Shown: one piece after another, positions 35,732-44,637 of the stretch | Layout: each line of letters begins with the position of its first letter | Numbering within the stretch: the first letter of the stretch is position 1 | Source: Pantoea rwandensis | GTDB taxonomy: Bacteria > Pseudomonadota > Gammaproteobacteria > Enterobacterales > Enterobacteriaceae | Assembly (NCBI RefSeq): GCF_000759475.1 | Contig: NZ_CP009454.1 | Coordinates: forward strand, 372,001-436,000 | Length of the DNA stretch: 64,000 bases | Direction of reading: 5' to 3' | Position numbers and translations under genes: made by a program | The notes under the pieces: generated by a model | Told to the model about the DNA's origin: nothing | What the model saw: only the letters and a program-made list of their open reading frames with translations | Database searches by the model: none

Positions 35732-36367
35732 TCACCACACGCTGACTAAGATCGGCGTGGGGTTGTACCCGTTACAGGGATTGTTGAGCTGCGGGCAGTT
35801 GGAGATCAGCACCAGGATGTTCATCTGCGCCACCATCTCGACGTATTTGCCCGGTGCAGAAATGCCATCGGCAAAGGTCAGACCGCCGTCGTGCGTCACC
35901 GGCACGTTCATAAAGAAGTTGATGTTGTGGGTGATATCACGGCGCGTCAGGCCGAATTCCGGTTTTTCGGCCACTGCCAGCATCCAGCTATCGCGGCAGG
36001 AGTGCATATGACGCTTCTCCAGGTCGTAGCGCACGGTGTTGCTCTCACAGGAACAGGCACCGCCCAGCGTATCGTGGCGGCCACAGGTATCGGCGGTGAT
36101 CGTCAGCATCGGACGATCTAAGTTGGAACGCAGCACGCTGCCTGCACTCAGAAACACATTTTTTTGCCCGCGCAGCGTATCGCTCATGCTGTAGCGTTCG
36201 GCAGTGTCGTCGGCATTGAAAAACAGGGTATCGGCAGCCTGATTACCTTCCAGATCGGTGATACGCAACGTCTGGCCCGCTTCGATACGCTGCAACCAGT
36301 AATCACCGGCATTCACCTGCTGCTGGAATGGCGCTTCGGCGGGATTGAGTAAGCTTTCAGTGATCAT
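35732..36367 (-). CDS. DUF1989 protein, urea-amidolyase-associated type 2; carboxyguanidine deiminase subunit
   Basis: 211 residues of the DUF1989 family, with CGRHDTLGGACSCESN, HMHSCRDSW and the C-terminal NCPQLNNPCNGYNPTPI typical of UAAP2. In riboswitch-linked operons the two UAAP proteins form the heteromeric carboxyguanidine deiminase (CgdA/CgdB) that turns carboxyguanidine into allophanate and ammonia. Cys and His residues in these motifs are likely catalytic or zinc ligands. The ATG shares one base with the stop of the preceding gene, so the pair are coupled. Which of the two is CgdA and which CgdB I leave open. Confidence 0.85.
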   Translation of the reverse strand: MITESLLNPAEAPFQQQVNAGDYWLQRIEAGQTLRITDLEGNQAADTLFFNADDTAERYSMSDTLRGQKNVFLSAGSVLRSNLDRPMLTITADTCGRHDTLGGACSCESNTVRYDLEKRHMHSCRDSWMLAVAEKPEFGLTRRDITHNINFFMNVPVTHDGGLTFADGISAPGKYVEMVAQMNILVLISNCPQLNNPCNGYNPTPILVSVW

Positions 36368-37074
36368 CAGATTTCTCCTTGCAGCTGATAGAGCGCGTTG
36401 TTGCGCAGACCGCGCTGGTTCTCACCACGCGCCAGGCAAATTTCCGGCAGTGGCGCGCGCTGGGCGTTCAGTGCGATCTGCACCGGCTGGCGCGGATATT
36501 CGCTGCTGGCATTCAGCGGATGCGGGCAGGTGTGCAGGATCACTAACGTGTCCATGGCGAAGCGCAGCCGCACCTGTGCGCCAGGTGCACCCTGCTGCTC
36601 CAGTTGCAGCGCGCCGTTATCATCGGCGCGCACCCTGGCAAACAGGTTGAGGCAAGAGGCCATATCACGCTGGCCGAGGCCGTATTTCGCCAGCTCGACG
36701 AGGAAACTGTCGTAGCCGTTTTGATGGCGCAGATTGCGCGCCTGCTGATAGTCGCTGGTGCCGAAGCGTGCGGCAGTTTGCTCAGCATTTAAGGTGCCGC
36801 AAACGCTCTCATGCCAGCCGAAACTGTCTTCTTCGATGCCGCAGAAAATGCGCCCCATATCGGAATAAAGGCAGTGCCCGGCTGTCAGACGGAAGGTGTG
36901 CTGGCACTTCAACGTATCGGGCGCGTTGTAGCGCTCCAGCAGATTTTCCGGGTTGTAGAACAGCATGCCGACGTTGGCGCCGCCTTCAATATCGGTCAGT
37001 GTCAGCGCGGTGCCGCTGCGCATCACCAGCGACCAATGCGATCCCGCCGGTAACAGGGTTTGATAAGCATTCAT
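36367..37074 (-). CDS. DUF1989 protein, urea-amidolyase-associated type 1; carboxyguanidine deiminase subunit
   Basis: 235 residues opening LPAGSHWSLVMRSGTALTLT and containing GGANVGMLFYNPENLLERYN and FGWHESVCG, as in UAAP1 proteins. It is related to, but distinct from, the neighbouring UAAP2; together they are inferred to deiminate carboxyguanidine. It lies 11 bases after the ABC ATPase gene and overlaps the next gene by one base. Confidence 0.85.
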   Translation of the reverse strand: MNAYQTLLPAGSHWSLVMRSGTALTLTDIEGGANVGMLFYNPENLLERYNAPDTLKCQHTFRLTAGHCLYSDMGRIFCGIEEDSFGWHESVCGTLNAEQTAARFGTSDYQQARNLRHQNGYDSFLVELAKYGLGQRDMASCLNLFARVRADDNGALQLEQQGAPGAQVRLRFAMDTLVILHTCPHPLNASSEYPRQPVQIALNAQRAPLPEICLARGENQRGLRNNALYQLQGEI

Positions 37075-37085
37075 GTGGTGCTCCT

Positions 37086-37847
37086 TTAAGCCACCTGCGG
37101 CTCAGACGGCAGGCCAGCAGCGGGCTGGTCGTGGTCGAGTGGCAGATCGTAAGTGATAGTCGCGCCCCAGGCTTGCGGCGCGTGCGGGTCATGACGCAGT
37201 TTGTCGAACACCAGCAAGCGCGAAGCCAGGCTGAAGCCCTCTTTCAAATCATGCGTGATCATAAAAATGGTCAAGTTATGCTGCTGCCACAGGCGGGTAA
37301 TCAGCTGGTGCATCTCGCTGCGAATGCCAGGATCGAGCGCCCCAAAGGGTTCGTCGAGCAGCAGGATACGCGGCTGTTTCATCAGCGCCTGTGCCAGCGC
37401 CAGGCGTTGCTGCATGCCGCCCGAGAGCTGGTGCGGGTATTTGTTTTGCGCATGCTCCAGGCCAACCTGCGCCAGCATTGCCTGCGCACGCTGACGTATC
37501 ACCTGGCGCTTTTTACCCCACACACGTCCCAGCCAGCGGGCGGTGCTGAACTCTTCCGCCAGCATCACGTTGCCGAGCACCGTCAAGTGGGGAAACACCG
37601 AGTAGCGCTGAAACACCACACCGCGATGGGCATCGGGTTCATCGGGGATCGGTTCGCCGTCCAGCAGAAGTTGCCCTTTGGTGGGCGATTCGGTGCCGAG
37701 CAGCATGTTGAGAAAAGTGGTTTTGCCACAGCCGGATGCCCCGACAATCGCCACAAATTCTCCCTCTTCCACATCGATATTGAGTCGCTCCAGCACCACC
37801 TGTTCGCCGTAGTGTTTTTCCAGATTTTTCAGTTGCAGTAATGGCAT
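37086..37847 (-). CDS. ABC transporter ATP-binding protein, guanidine/urea-carboxylase-associated
   Basis: 253 residues of the nitrate/sulfonate/taurine (NitT/TauT) importer class: GASGCGKTT (Walker A), LSGGMQQRL (signature), ILLLDEPFGALD (Walker B) and MITHDLKEGF (H-loop). The start at 37847 (MPLLQLKNLE) follows a GGGAG ribosome-binding site; longer in-frame starts lie inside the permease gene. With the permease and binding protein upstream it forms the importer, presumably for guanidine. Confidence 0.92.
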   Translation of the reverse strand: MPLLQLKNLEKHYGEQVVLERLNIDVEEGEFVAIVGASGCGKTTFLNMLLGTESPTKGQLLLDGEPIPDEPDAHRGVVFQRYSVFPHLTVLGNVMLAEEFSTARWLGRVWGKKRQVIRQRAQAMLAQVGLEHAQNKYPHQLSGGMQQRLALAQALMKQPRILLLDEPFGALDPGIRSEMHQLITRLWQQHNLTIFMITHDLKEGFSLASRLLVFDKLRHDPHAPQAWGATITYDLPLDHDQPAAGLPSEPQVA

Positions 37848-37861
37848 CGCTCGATCTCCCG

Positions 37862-38680
37862 TTATTTCGCGTGATACCACGGCCAGCAGCGACGGCTGAT
37901 CAGCCGCAGCAGCAGGTCGAGCACAAAGGCCAGCAGCGCGATCCACGCCACGTACGGCAAAATCACATCCATCGCCAGATAACGGCGCATCAGGAAGATG
38001 CGGTAACCCAACCCTTCAGTGGCGGCAATCGCTTCGGCAGCAATCAGGAACAGCCACGCCGACGCCAGCGACAGACGCACCGCATCCAGCAGACGCGGCA
38101 TCAGCTGCGGCAGGATCACGCGCCACAAAATCTGCGCGCTGTGCCCACCGAGTGTCTGCGCTTTCACCAACTGCTCGCGCGGGATTTTCTCCACCTGCAG
38201 CTGTAAATCGCGTGCAATCAGCGGGGTAATGCCGATCACGATCAGCACCACTTTCGACACTTCTCCCAGGCCAAAGCAGATAAACAGAATCGGCAGAATC
38301 GCCAGCGGTGGCACCAGCGCGACGACCGTCACCAGCGGTGCCAGCACTGCCCGCACCACCGGCAGCGCGCCGGTGAACAGGCCAATCGCCAGCGCCAGCA
38401 GTGCGCTGATCGCCACGCCGCTCAGCAGACGCATCAGGCTAGCAGCGGTGTCGGTCCACAGCAGGTATTCCCCGGTACGCGGGCTGGGCTGAAACGCCAT
38501 GCGACTGATGGCGTCCCCCATCGCGTTAAACCCCGGCAACAGTTTGTCTGCGGCGTTCAGGCTGAGACGCGCATCCGACGCGAACAGATAGACCAGCAGC
38601 AGCGCCAGCAGCGGCAGGATGCCAAGCAGCAGGCGACCGAGCGGCAGCGGTTGGTAGTTGATCAATTTACGCATCGGCAT
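37862..38680 (-). CDS. ABC transporter permease, guanidine/urea-carboxylase-associated
   Basis: 272-residue inner-membrane permease of the SsuC/TauC type, with about six helices and the coupling loop around AQTLGGHSAQILWRVILPQL. It ends 15 bases before the ATPase start and begins 9 bases after the binding-protein gene, consistent with one transcript. Confidence 0.92.
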   Translation of the reverse strand: MPMRKLINYQPLPLGRLLLGILPLLALLLVYLFASDARLSLNAADKLLPGFNAMGDAISRMAFQPSPRTGEYLLWTDTAASLMRLLSGVAISALLALAIGLFTGALPVVRAVLAPLVTVVALVPPLAILPILFICFGLGEVSKVVLIVIGITPLIARDLQLQVEKIPREQLVKAQTLGGHSAQILWRVILPQLMPRLLDAVRLSLASAWLFLIAAEAIAATEGLGYRIFLMRRYLAMDVILPYVAWIALLAFVLDLLLRLISRRCWPWYHAK

Positions 38681-38688
38681 CGTCTCGC

Positions 38689-39747
38689 TTATAGCTGACC
38701 CGTAGCGGCCAGTTTGGTGAACTCATCGGTGAAGCGCAGTTTCACGTTGTTGGTATCGCCCCAGTTTCCTGCTGGCGTTTCCACGCCCACCACATCAGCA
38801 CTTGGTGCGCCTTCGCCCAGTAATCCATGCTTGAAGGAGAACTCTGCGACCAGCTGCATGGTGGCTTTCAGCTGCGGGCTATCGACAAAATCGAGGGTGG
38901 TTTTGGCATCGCTAAACAGGTGGGTGGCGGCCAGCTGCTGATCGAAGCCTGCCAGATCGGTGCCGGAAGCCTGCGCCATTTGCGTGCGGGCAGCTTTGGC
39001 ACTGTCACTCGCACCGGACATGGTTTTCAGGGTTTCATACCAGGCACCGGTCAGCGCCTTGCCCAGCTGCGGATACTTTTTCAAGGTGGCGGTATTCACC
39101 ACCAGCAGATCGAGGATTTCACCGGGGATTTGTGCTGAAGAGAAAATCAAATGGCTGTCCGGCTGCTTCTCAGCTTCGGCCAGCAGCGGGTTCCAGGTCA
39201 CGATAGAGTGCACGTCCGAGGTGCCAAATGCCGCCACCAGATCGGCATCCGCGGTGTTCACCACTTTGACATCCTTCTCGCTCATGCCAGATTTCTCCAG
39301 TGCACGCGCCAGCAGATAGTGAGACACAGAGAGTTCGACCAGATTGATCGGTTTGCCTTTCAGCGAGGCAATGTTGCCTTTGCCTTTCAGCAGAATGCCG
39401 TCATTGCCGTTGGAGTAGTCGCCGACGATCAGCGCGGTGCTGTCCACGCCGCCGGTGGCAGGAATGGTCATCGCATCCATGTTGGTCATGGTGCAGCCGT
39501 CAAAGCCACCGGCGGTGTACTGATTCACCGACTCGATGTAGTCATTGACCTGCACCAACTGGATATCGATGCCGTATTTATCGGCCCATTTTTTCACGAT
39601 GCCGCTTTGCTGGGCGTAATCCCACGGCATCCAGCCCGCGTAAATGGACCAACAGATCTTGAAGGAGGGTTTGTCGGCAGCCAGCGTATTGACGCTGAAC
39701 AGTGCGACGGTGCAAAGCAACAGCAAGCGAAGGCAGGCTTTGATCAT
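38689..39747 (-). CDS. Periplasmic substrate-binding protein, urea-carboxylase-associated ABC importer
   Basis: 352 residues with a signal peptide (1-24, ending VNTLAADKP) and the family features FKICWSIYAGWMPWDYA and GFDGCTMTNMDAM. This protein group is specific to riboswitch-linked carboxylase operons and is thought to bind guanidine. The start at 39747 (MIKACLRLLL) is preferred because an upstream in-frame extension would run through the riboswitch terminator. First coding gene behind the riboswitch. Confidence 0.92.
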   Translation of the reverse strand: MIKACLRLLLLCTVALFSVNTLAADKPSFKICWSIYAGWMPWDYAQQSGIVKKWADKYGIDIQLVQVNDYIESVNQYTAGGFDGCTMTNMDAMTIPATGGVDSTALIVGDYSNGNDGILLKGKGNIASLKGKPINLVELSVSHYLLARALEKSGMSEKDVKVVNTADADLVAAFGTSDVHSIVTWNPLLAEAEKQPDSHLIFSSAQIPGEILDLLVVNTATLKKYPQLGKALTGAWYETLKTMSGASDSAKAARTQMAQASGTDLAGFDQQLAATHLFSDAKTTLDFVDSPQLKATMQLVAEFSFKHGLLGEGAPSADVVGVETPAGNWGDTNNVKLRFTDEFTKLAATGQL

Positions 39748-39773
39748 GATGGTTCCTCTGGCGTTAACGGGCG

Positions 39774-39816
39774 AAAAAAAAGCAGGAGGCGGCGAGCAAC
39801 GATCTCGCTTTCCTCC
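39774..39816 (-). terminator. Riboswitch expression-platform terminator
   Basis: On the - strand GGAGGAAAGCGAG pairs with CTCGCCGCCTCC around a 7-base loop and is followed by eight T. The left arm starts with GGAGG, which is also the 3' end of the aptamer's conserved GCCCGGGAGG. Ligand binding should hold those bases and prevent termination, giving an ON switch. Confidence 0.88.
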
Positions 39817-39905
39817 CGGGCTTTTGTCCCGCCGTGTAACCGTCAGAGGACGGTCGGTCACTCTCGGACCAGCATCTTTCGACCGGAACCCTAGTGACCC
39901 ATTGC
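39810..39905 (-). promoter_or_regulatory. Guanidine-I (ykkC subtype 1) riboswitch aptamer
   Basis: Read on the - strand, the order CTAGGGTTCCGG, CTGGTCCGAGAG, ACGG…ACGGCGGGAC, AAAAGCCCGGGAGG matches the conserved blocks of the guanidine-I riboswitch. It precedes an importer, two DUF1989 proteins and a urea-carboxylase-family enzyme, the classic guanidine-I regulon. The precise 5' edge is approximate. Confidence 0.94.
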
Positions 39906-40314
39906 AAATTGTCTGGCGACGTCGGTTACCCGCTATCGCTCCTGCATCTGTTTAAACACATTCAAAAAAAGTGCCAATATTTCAAGGTAATGAAATTAAA
40001 CACTATTTAGATAAACGACTTCCTTACCCTCCTGTGTATTGCACAGCCATGCAGCGCAGGCGCACCAAATTGAAGCGCACACCCTAGGGCGAATATTGAT
40101 GCACCTCTCAGATTTAAAACGAAGCCCGAAAAAACTTTTACTTACTCTTCAAAGGGTTATTTCTGTCATGTGGTTGTCATTTTTGAACCAATCCAATATT
40201 GGTTCACTTCTTGCCTAAGCTGAGAAAGCCGATTGCTCAGCCTTTCATCAGTAAAAGTGCTGGTTAATCCGGGATTACCGATCTTTTTCTGATGATTAAA
40301 CAGGCGAACCAATC
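39906..40314. other. Divergent intergenic region between the guanidine operon and gntR-type regulator
   Basis: Contains the promoter of the riboswitch transcript (leftward) and of the regulator (rightward). Apart from the inverted repeat at 40185-40205 and the half-site at 40306-40313 I see no further element and no gene. Confidence 0.5.
40185..40205 (+). promoter_or_regulatory. Probable GntR-family operator
   Basis: GAACCAAT-N5-ATTGGTTC is a perfect 8-base inverted repeat with a 5-base spacer. A third GAACCAAT stands at 40306-40313, one base before the start codon of the regulator gene. Shared half-sites point to autoregulation by the GntR-type protein and control of the importer operon. 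Function is inferred. Confidence 0.65.
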
Positions 40315-41037
40315 ATGAGTCACACGTCAGATAACGCGCGCAACTCCAGTTCTGCTCTGGAGCAACTGCGCCAACTGATCCAGCAACAGGAGCAGCAGCC
40401 CGACCGCGCGTTGCCTACGGAACGTGAACTGGCGGAGCGCTTTGGCGTCGGACGCCGTGAGATTCGTCGCGCGCTTGACGTGCTCGAAGAGGAGGGGCGC
40501 ATCTGGCGCAAGCAGGGCAAAGGCACCTTTGTTGGCCCGGCGGCACCGGTACAGCCGCTGGCGCTGCACGATTTGCCGCAGCAGTCGAACCTGCTGGAGG
40601 TGATGGAAGCCCGCTTGCAACTGGAACCCGGATTGGCGCGACTGGCCGCCCTGCGCGCCAGTAAAGAGCAGATCGCGCTGATGAAGCGCCTGCTGGAACG
40701 CATGAATGGCATCACAGCCCCGGAGGATGGCGACCAGCACGAACTGTGGGACAGCGCCTTTCATCGCGCCATCGCCGAAGCTGCTGGAAATCGCCTGATG
40801 CTGGGATTATTCGACGCGGTAGATGCCGTGCGCCGCGATCCAGGCTGGCAGCATCTGCGTGTGCAGGCGCGCACGCCCGCCCGCCTCAACAATTACGACG
40901 ACCATCACCAGCGCCTGGTGAATCACATCGCGCAACGCCAGCCCCATGAAGCCGCTGCTGCGATGCGCGAACACTTACTGGCGCTGCAACAGGCGCTGCT
41001 TGAAGCGCTTTACAGCCATCAAGAGGAGACGCCATGA
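40315..41037 (+). CDS. GntR-family (FadR/FCD subfamily) transcriptional regulator
   Basis: 240 residues. An N-terminal winged helix (LPTERELAERFGVGRREIRR, RIWRKQGKGTFVG) is followed by an all-helical FCD ligand domain with VMEARLQLEPGLARLAA and DSAFHRAIAEAAGN, where the metal-binding His/Asp residues usually lie. The stop overlaps the start of the ABC ATPase gene (ATGA), so the regulator heads the operon it presumably controls. The effector may be a metabolite of the imported peptide. Confidence 0.9.
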   Translation: MSHTSDNARNSSSALEQLRQLIQQQEQQPDRALPTERELAERFGVGRREIRRALDVLEEEGRIWRKQGKGTFVGPAAPVQPLALHDLPQQSNLLEVMEARLQLEPGLARLAALRASKEQIALMKRLLERMNGITAPEDGDQHELWDSAFHRAIAEAAGNRLMLGLFDAVDAVRRDPGWQHLRVQARTPARLNNYDDHHQRLVNHIAQRQPHEAAAAMREHLLALQQALLEALYSHQEETP

Positions 41038-42029
41038 ACGATCACCCGGTGCTTAGCGTTCGCAACCTGCGCGTGCAGTTTCGCGGTTCGCCCGTCACGG
41101 TATTGGACGACATCTCTCTGACGCTGCATGCCGGTGAAACGCTGGCACTGGTTGGGGAATCGGGCTGCGGCAAAAGCATCACCTCACTCACCCTGATGGG
41201 CCTGCAACCCGCCAGTGCGGAGATTTTACAAGGTGAAATGCAGTTCGACGGACGCAGCCTGCGCGATCTCAGCGCCAGCGACTACGCCAGCCTGCGCGGC
41301 AATCAGCTGGCGATGATTTTCCAGGAGCCGATGACCTCGCTCAACCCGGCCTTCACCCTCGGCGACCAGCTCAGCGAAGCGGTGATGCGCCATCGCCACG
41401 TCAATCGCCGCACCGCGATGGAAGCCGCGCTGACCATCCTGCAAAAAGTGCAGATTCCTGCCCCGGAGATGCGGCTGAAAGCCTATCCTCACCAGCTCTC
41501 TGGCGGCATGCGACAACGCGTAATGATCGCCATGGCATTGATTAACAATCCTAAGCTGCTGATTGCCGATGAGCCAACCACCGCGCTCGACGTCACCATT
41601 CAGGCACAGATTCTGGCGCTGCTGAACACCCTGAAACAGGAAACCGGTACCGCCGTATTAATGATCACCCACGACCTGGGCGTGGTGGCCGAAGTCGCGC
41701 AGCGCGTCGCGGTGATGTACGCCGGCCAGGTGGTGGAGACCGGCAGCGTGGAAGCGATTTTCAACGATCCCCAGCATCCGTACACCATTGGCCTGATGGG
41801 GTCGATTCCCAGCCTGAGCGCGCGCAGCGGCCCACTGGCGACCATTCCCGGCCAGGTTCCGCTGCCGGATAACATGCCTGCGGGCTGCCGCTTTGCCAAT
41901 CGTTGCCCGTTTGCCGAACTCCGCTGTCAGCACAACCGCCCAGCGCTGCGTGCACTGGCGAACGATCATCAGGTCGCCTGTTTCCGCGCCCCACTGGAAC
42001 AGCATGTCACGCTGGGAGAGACCGCATGA
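41034..42029 (+). CDS. Oligopeptide-type ABC transporter ATP-binding protein (OppD/DppD-like)
   Basis: 331 residues with GESGCGKSI (Walker A), LSGGMRQRV (signature), [12 protein letters not shown] (Walker B) and the C-terminal [14 protein letters not shown] cysteine motif. It is a separate gene and not fused to its partner as in glutathione importer GsiA. Coupled by overlap to the GntR gene before it and the second ATPase after it. Confidence 0.93.
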   Translation: MNDHPVLSVRNLRVQFRGSPVTVLDDISLTLHAGETLALVGESGCGKSITSLTLMGLQPASAEILQGEMQFDGRSLRDLSASDYASLRGNQLAMIFQEPMTSLNPAFTLGDQLSEAVMRHRHVNRRTAMEAALTILQKVQIPAPEMRLKAYPHQLSGGMRQRVMIAMALINNPKLLIADEPTTALDVTIQAQILALLNTLKQETGTAVLMITHDLGVVAEVAQRVAVMYAGQVVETGSVEAIFNDPQHPYTIGLMGSIPSLSARSGPLATIPGQVPLPDNMPAGCRFANRCPFAELRCQHNRPALRALANDHQVACFRAPLEQHVTLGETA

Positions 42030-43087
42030 AACCGATTTCAGAGTGCCGCGATTTAAGCAAAACCTTCGCCGGGCCCAACCGCTTATTCAAACGCAATCGC
42101 GGCGTCACGGCGGTGGATCGCGTGTCGTTACAGGTGATGCCGGGCGAAACGCTGGCCATTGTCGGCGAGTCAGGATCAGGCAAATCGACCCTCGGCCGTT
42201 TGATGCTACGCCTGCTGGCGGCCAGTGCCGGAGATGTGTTTTATCAGGGCGAAAGCATTACCGATGCCAGCGGCGCACGCCTGAATCAACTGCGTCGCGA
42301 ACTGCAAATCATCTTTCAGGACCCCTTTGCCTCGCTCAATCCACGCATGACGGTGCAACAGATTGTCGGCGAGCCGCTGTGGCTGCATGAAAAACTGAGC
42401 CGAGAGGCGCGCCATGCTCGTGTTGCGGAACTGCTTCGCACCGTGGGTTTACCGGCGGCCTGGGCAGAGCGTTATCCGCACGAATTTTCCGGCGGTCAGC
42501 GTCAGCGTATCGGCATCGCCCGTGCCCTCGCCTCCCAACCCAAATTGCTGCTGGGCGATGAGCCGGTTTCCGCCTTAGACGTTTCCGTGCAGGCGCAGGT
42601 GGTGAATCTGCTGGAGAGCCTGAAACAGCAGTTTGGCCTGACGATGATCATCGTGGCGCACGGTCTGGCAGTGATTCGCCATATGAGCGATCGCGTGGCG
42701 GTGATGTACCTCGGACAGATTGTTGAAGTCGCCACCGTGGACGAGATTTTTGACGCGCCGCTGCACCCCTATACCCAAGCGCTGATCGCCTCCGCGCCGC
42801 AGATGCAACCCGGTGTCAGCCGCCAGATTCCAATGTTGCAGGGCGACCTGCCCAATCCAGCCAATCCGCCCAGTGGCTGTCGTTTTCACACCCGCTGCCC
42901 ATGGGCGACAGCAGATTGTCGTCAGTTTGAACCCATTAACCAGGTGCTGAGCGGTGGCCGCCAGATTGCCTGCCATCGCTGGCAGGAAATTAACCGCGAT
43001 CGCAGCGTTATCACTATCGCACCACCTTCTGCCGCCTTTTTACGTCGCCGCGCGCTGTTTGAGCAGGCGGTCAAACAACAAGCCTAA
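42026..43087 (+). CDS. Oligopeptide-type ABC transporter ATP-binding protein (OppF/DppF-like)
   Basis: 353 residues with GESGSGKST (Walker A), FSGGQRQRI (signature), [12 protein letters not shown] (Walker B) and CRFHTRCPWATADC near the C-terminus. The Walker B has Gly in place of the usual Ile/Ala before Asp, a conservative variant. The ATG at 42026 overlaps the preceding stop; earlier in-frame codons belong to another frame of the first ATPase. Residues beyond about 320 extend past most relatives. Confidence 0.92.
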   Translation: MKPISECRDLSKTFAGPNRLFKRNRGVTAVDRVSLQVMPGETLAIVGESGSGKSTLGRLMLRLLAASAGDVFYQGESITDASGARLNQLRRELQIIFQDPFASLNPRMTVQQIVGEPLWLHEKLSREARHARVAELLRTVGLPAAWAERYPHEFSGGQRQRIGIARALASQPKLLLGDEPVSALDVSVQAQVVNLLESLKQQFGLTMIIVAHGLAVIRHMSDRVAVMYLGQIVEVATVDEIFDAPLHPYTQALIASAPQMQPGVSRQIPMLQGDLPNPANPPSGCRFHTRCPWATADCRQFEPINQVLSGGRQIACHRWQEINRDRSVITIAPPSAAFLRRRALFEQAVKQQA

Positions 43088-43105
43088 CCCTCTGGAGATT
43101 CGCCT

Positions 43106-44623
43106 GTGAAGAAAGCTCGTATTACGTTAATCACGGCCTTAAGCGGCCTGCTCTTGCTCGGTGCCAGTGCACACAGTCAGGCGGAAAGCGTGATTCGTAT
43201 TGGCCTCGGTGCCGACCCGGACATGCTCGATCCACATCTGGCGCGCACCTATTACGGACGTTTTGTGTTTGCCGCCATGTGTGACCGCTTGGTAGATGTC
43301 GATGAGAAACTGAAAGTGGTGCCCGGCCTGGCAACCGATTGGGCGTGGAGCGATGACGGCAAAACCCTGACCATGAATCTGCGCGAGGGCGTGACCTTCC
43401 AGGATGGCGAGAAGTTTGATGCCAACGCGGTGAAGTTTAATATCGAGCGCGCGCTAACGCTGCCGGGTTCGCTGCGTAAAAGCGAAATCTCCTCTATCGA
43501 CAGCGTGGAAGTGAGTGGGCCAATGCAGGTGAAGTTCCACCTGAAAACGCCCGATGCCGCGCTGCTCAGCCAGCTCACCGACCGTGCGGGCGCCATGCTG
43601 GCACCGGAAGCGGCCAAAAAACCAGATTTCGCGACGCATCCGGTCTGCTCCGGCCCGTATCAATTCGCCAGCCGCGTACAGCAGGACCGTATCGTGCTGA
43701 CGCGGTTTGAAAACTACTGGAATAAGAGCGCTTATCACTTCGATAAAGTGATTTTCCTGCCGATTCCGGATGCCTCGGTGCGTCTCGCCAACCTGCGCGC
43801 AGGCGATCTCGACCTGACGGAAGGCGTCGCGGCCAGCGATGTGAAAACGGTAGAAGGCGACAGCAAGCTGGCGCTGGCCAAAGTCACCGGCCTCGGCTAT
43901 CAGGGCATCACTTTCAATATCAATAACGGCAAGGTAGACGCCAACAGTCCACTGAAAGATCCGCGTGTACGCGAAGCCTTTTCGCTGGCGATTGACCGCG
44001 ACGCGCTGAATCAGGTGGCGTTTGAAGGGTTATATACCCCGTCCAACCAGGCGTTCTCACCGGTCAGTCCCTATCACGTTAACACCCCAGTCAGTACGCG
44101 CGATGTGGAGAAAGCCAAAGCATTGCTGAAGGCGGCGGGCGTCACCACGCCGCTCAATCTAACGCTGCTGGTCACCAACAACCCAACCGCACAGCAGGTT
44201 GGTCAGGTGATTCAGGCAATGGTCGGTGAAGCGGGCATAAACCTCAACTTGCAGATGAGTGAGTTCGCCAGCTTGCTGGATCGTCAGCAGCGTGGCGATT
44301 ACCAGCTTAGCTTATCCGGCTGGTCCGGCCGTCCCGATCCCGATGGCAGCATCTACTCATTTATCAACAGCAAAGGCACGCTCAACGACGGTCGCTACAG
44401 CAATGCCCAGGTTGATGAGTGGTTGAGCGCCGCACGCCTCACCAACGATCAGGCGCAGCGCCAGGCGTTGTACACCAAAGTTGTAAATCAGCTGCAAACC
44501 GATATGCCGATTGCCTATCTCTACTTCGAGCCACGCATCTTCGGCATGACAAAAAAACTGCAGGGCTTTAAAGCCTGGCCTGATGGCTTAGTACGCCTCG
44601 CGGGTGTGAGCCTGGCGCAGTAA
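43106..44623 (+). CDS. Periplasmic peptide-binding protein of oligopeptide ABC importer
   Basis: 505 residues, family 5 solute-binding protein, with a GTG start and signal peptide (1-26, ending SQAESVIRI). The core LATDWAWSDDGKTLTMNLRE and the repeated FTLSR/NFN-like strands are typical. Sequence resembles GsiB/DdpA-type receptors for glutathione or short peptides more than DppA. Paired with a Ggt gene downstream, so a gamma-glutamyl peptide is a plausible ligand; this is inference. Confidence 0.9.
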   Translation: MKKARITLITALSGLLLLGASAHSQAESVIRIGLGADPDMLDPHLARTYYGRFVFAAMCDRLVDVDEKLKVVPGLATDWAWSDDGKTLTMNLREGVTFQDGEKFDANAVKFNIERALTLPGSLRKSEISSIDSVEVSGPMQVKFHLKTPDAALLSQLTDRAGAMLAPEAAKKPDFATHPVCSGPYQFASRVQQDRIVLTRFENYWNKSAYHFDKVIFLPIPDASVRLANLRAGDLDLTEGVAASDVKTVEGDSKLALAKVTGLGYQGITFNINNGKVDANSPLKDPRVREAFSLAIDRDALNQVAFEGLYTPSNQAFSPVSPYHVNTPVSTRDVEKAKALLKAAGVTTPLNLTLLVTNNPTAQQVGQVIQAMVGEAGINLNLQMSEFASLLDRQQRGDYQLSLSGWSGRPDPDGSIYSFINSKGTLNDGRYSNAQVDEWLSAARLTNDQAQRQALYTKVVNQLQTDMPIAYLYFEPRIFGMTKKLQGFKAWPDGLVRLAGVSLAQ

Positions 44624-44637
44624 ACCGCTGAGGAGCG

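Noticed and set aside
41903..42025. Longer N-terminus for the second peptide-importer ATPase
   Set aside because: The extra 41 residues are an out-of-frame reading of the first ATPase; the ATG at 42026 overlaps the previous stop in the usual coupled way.
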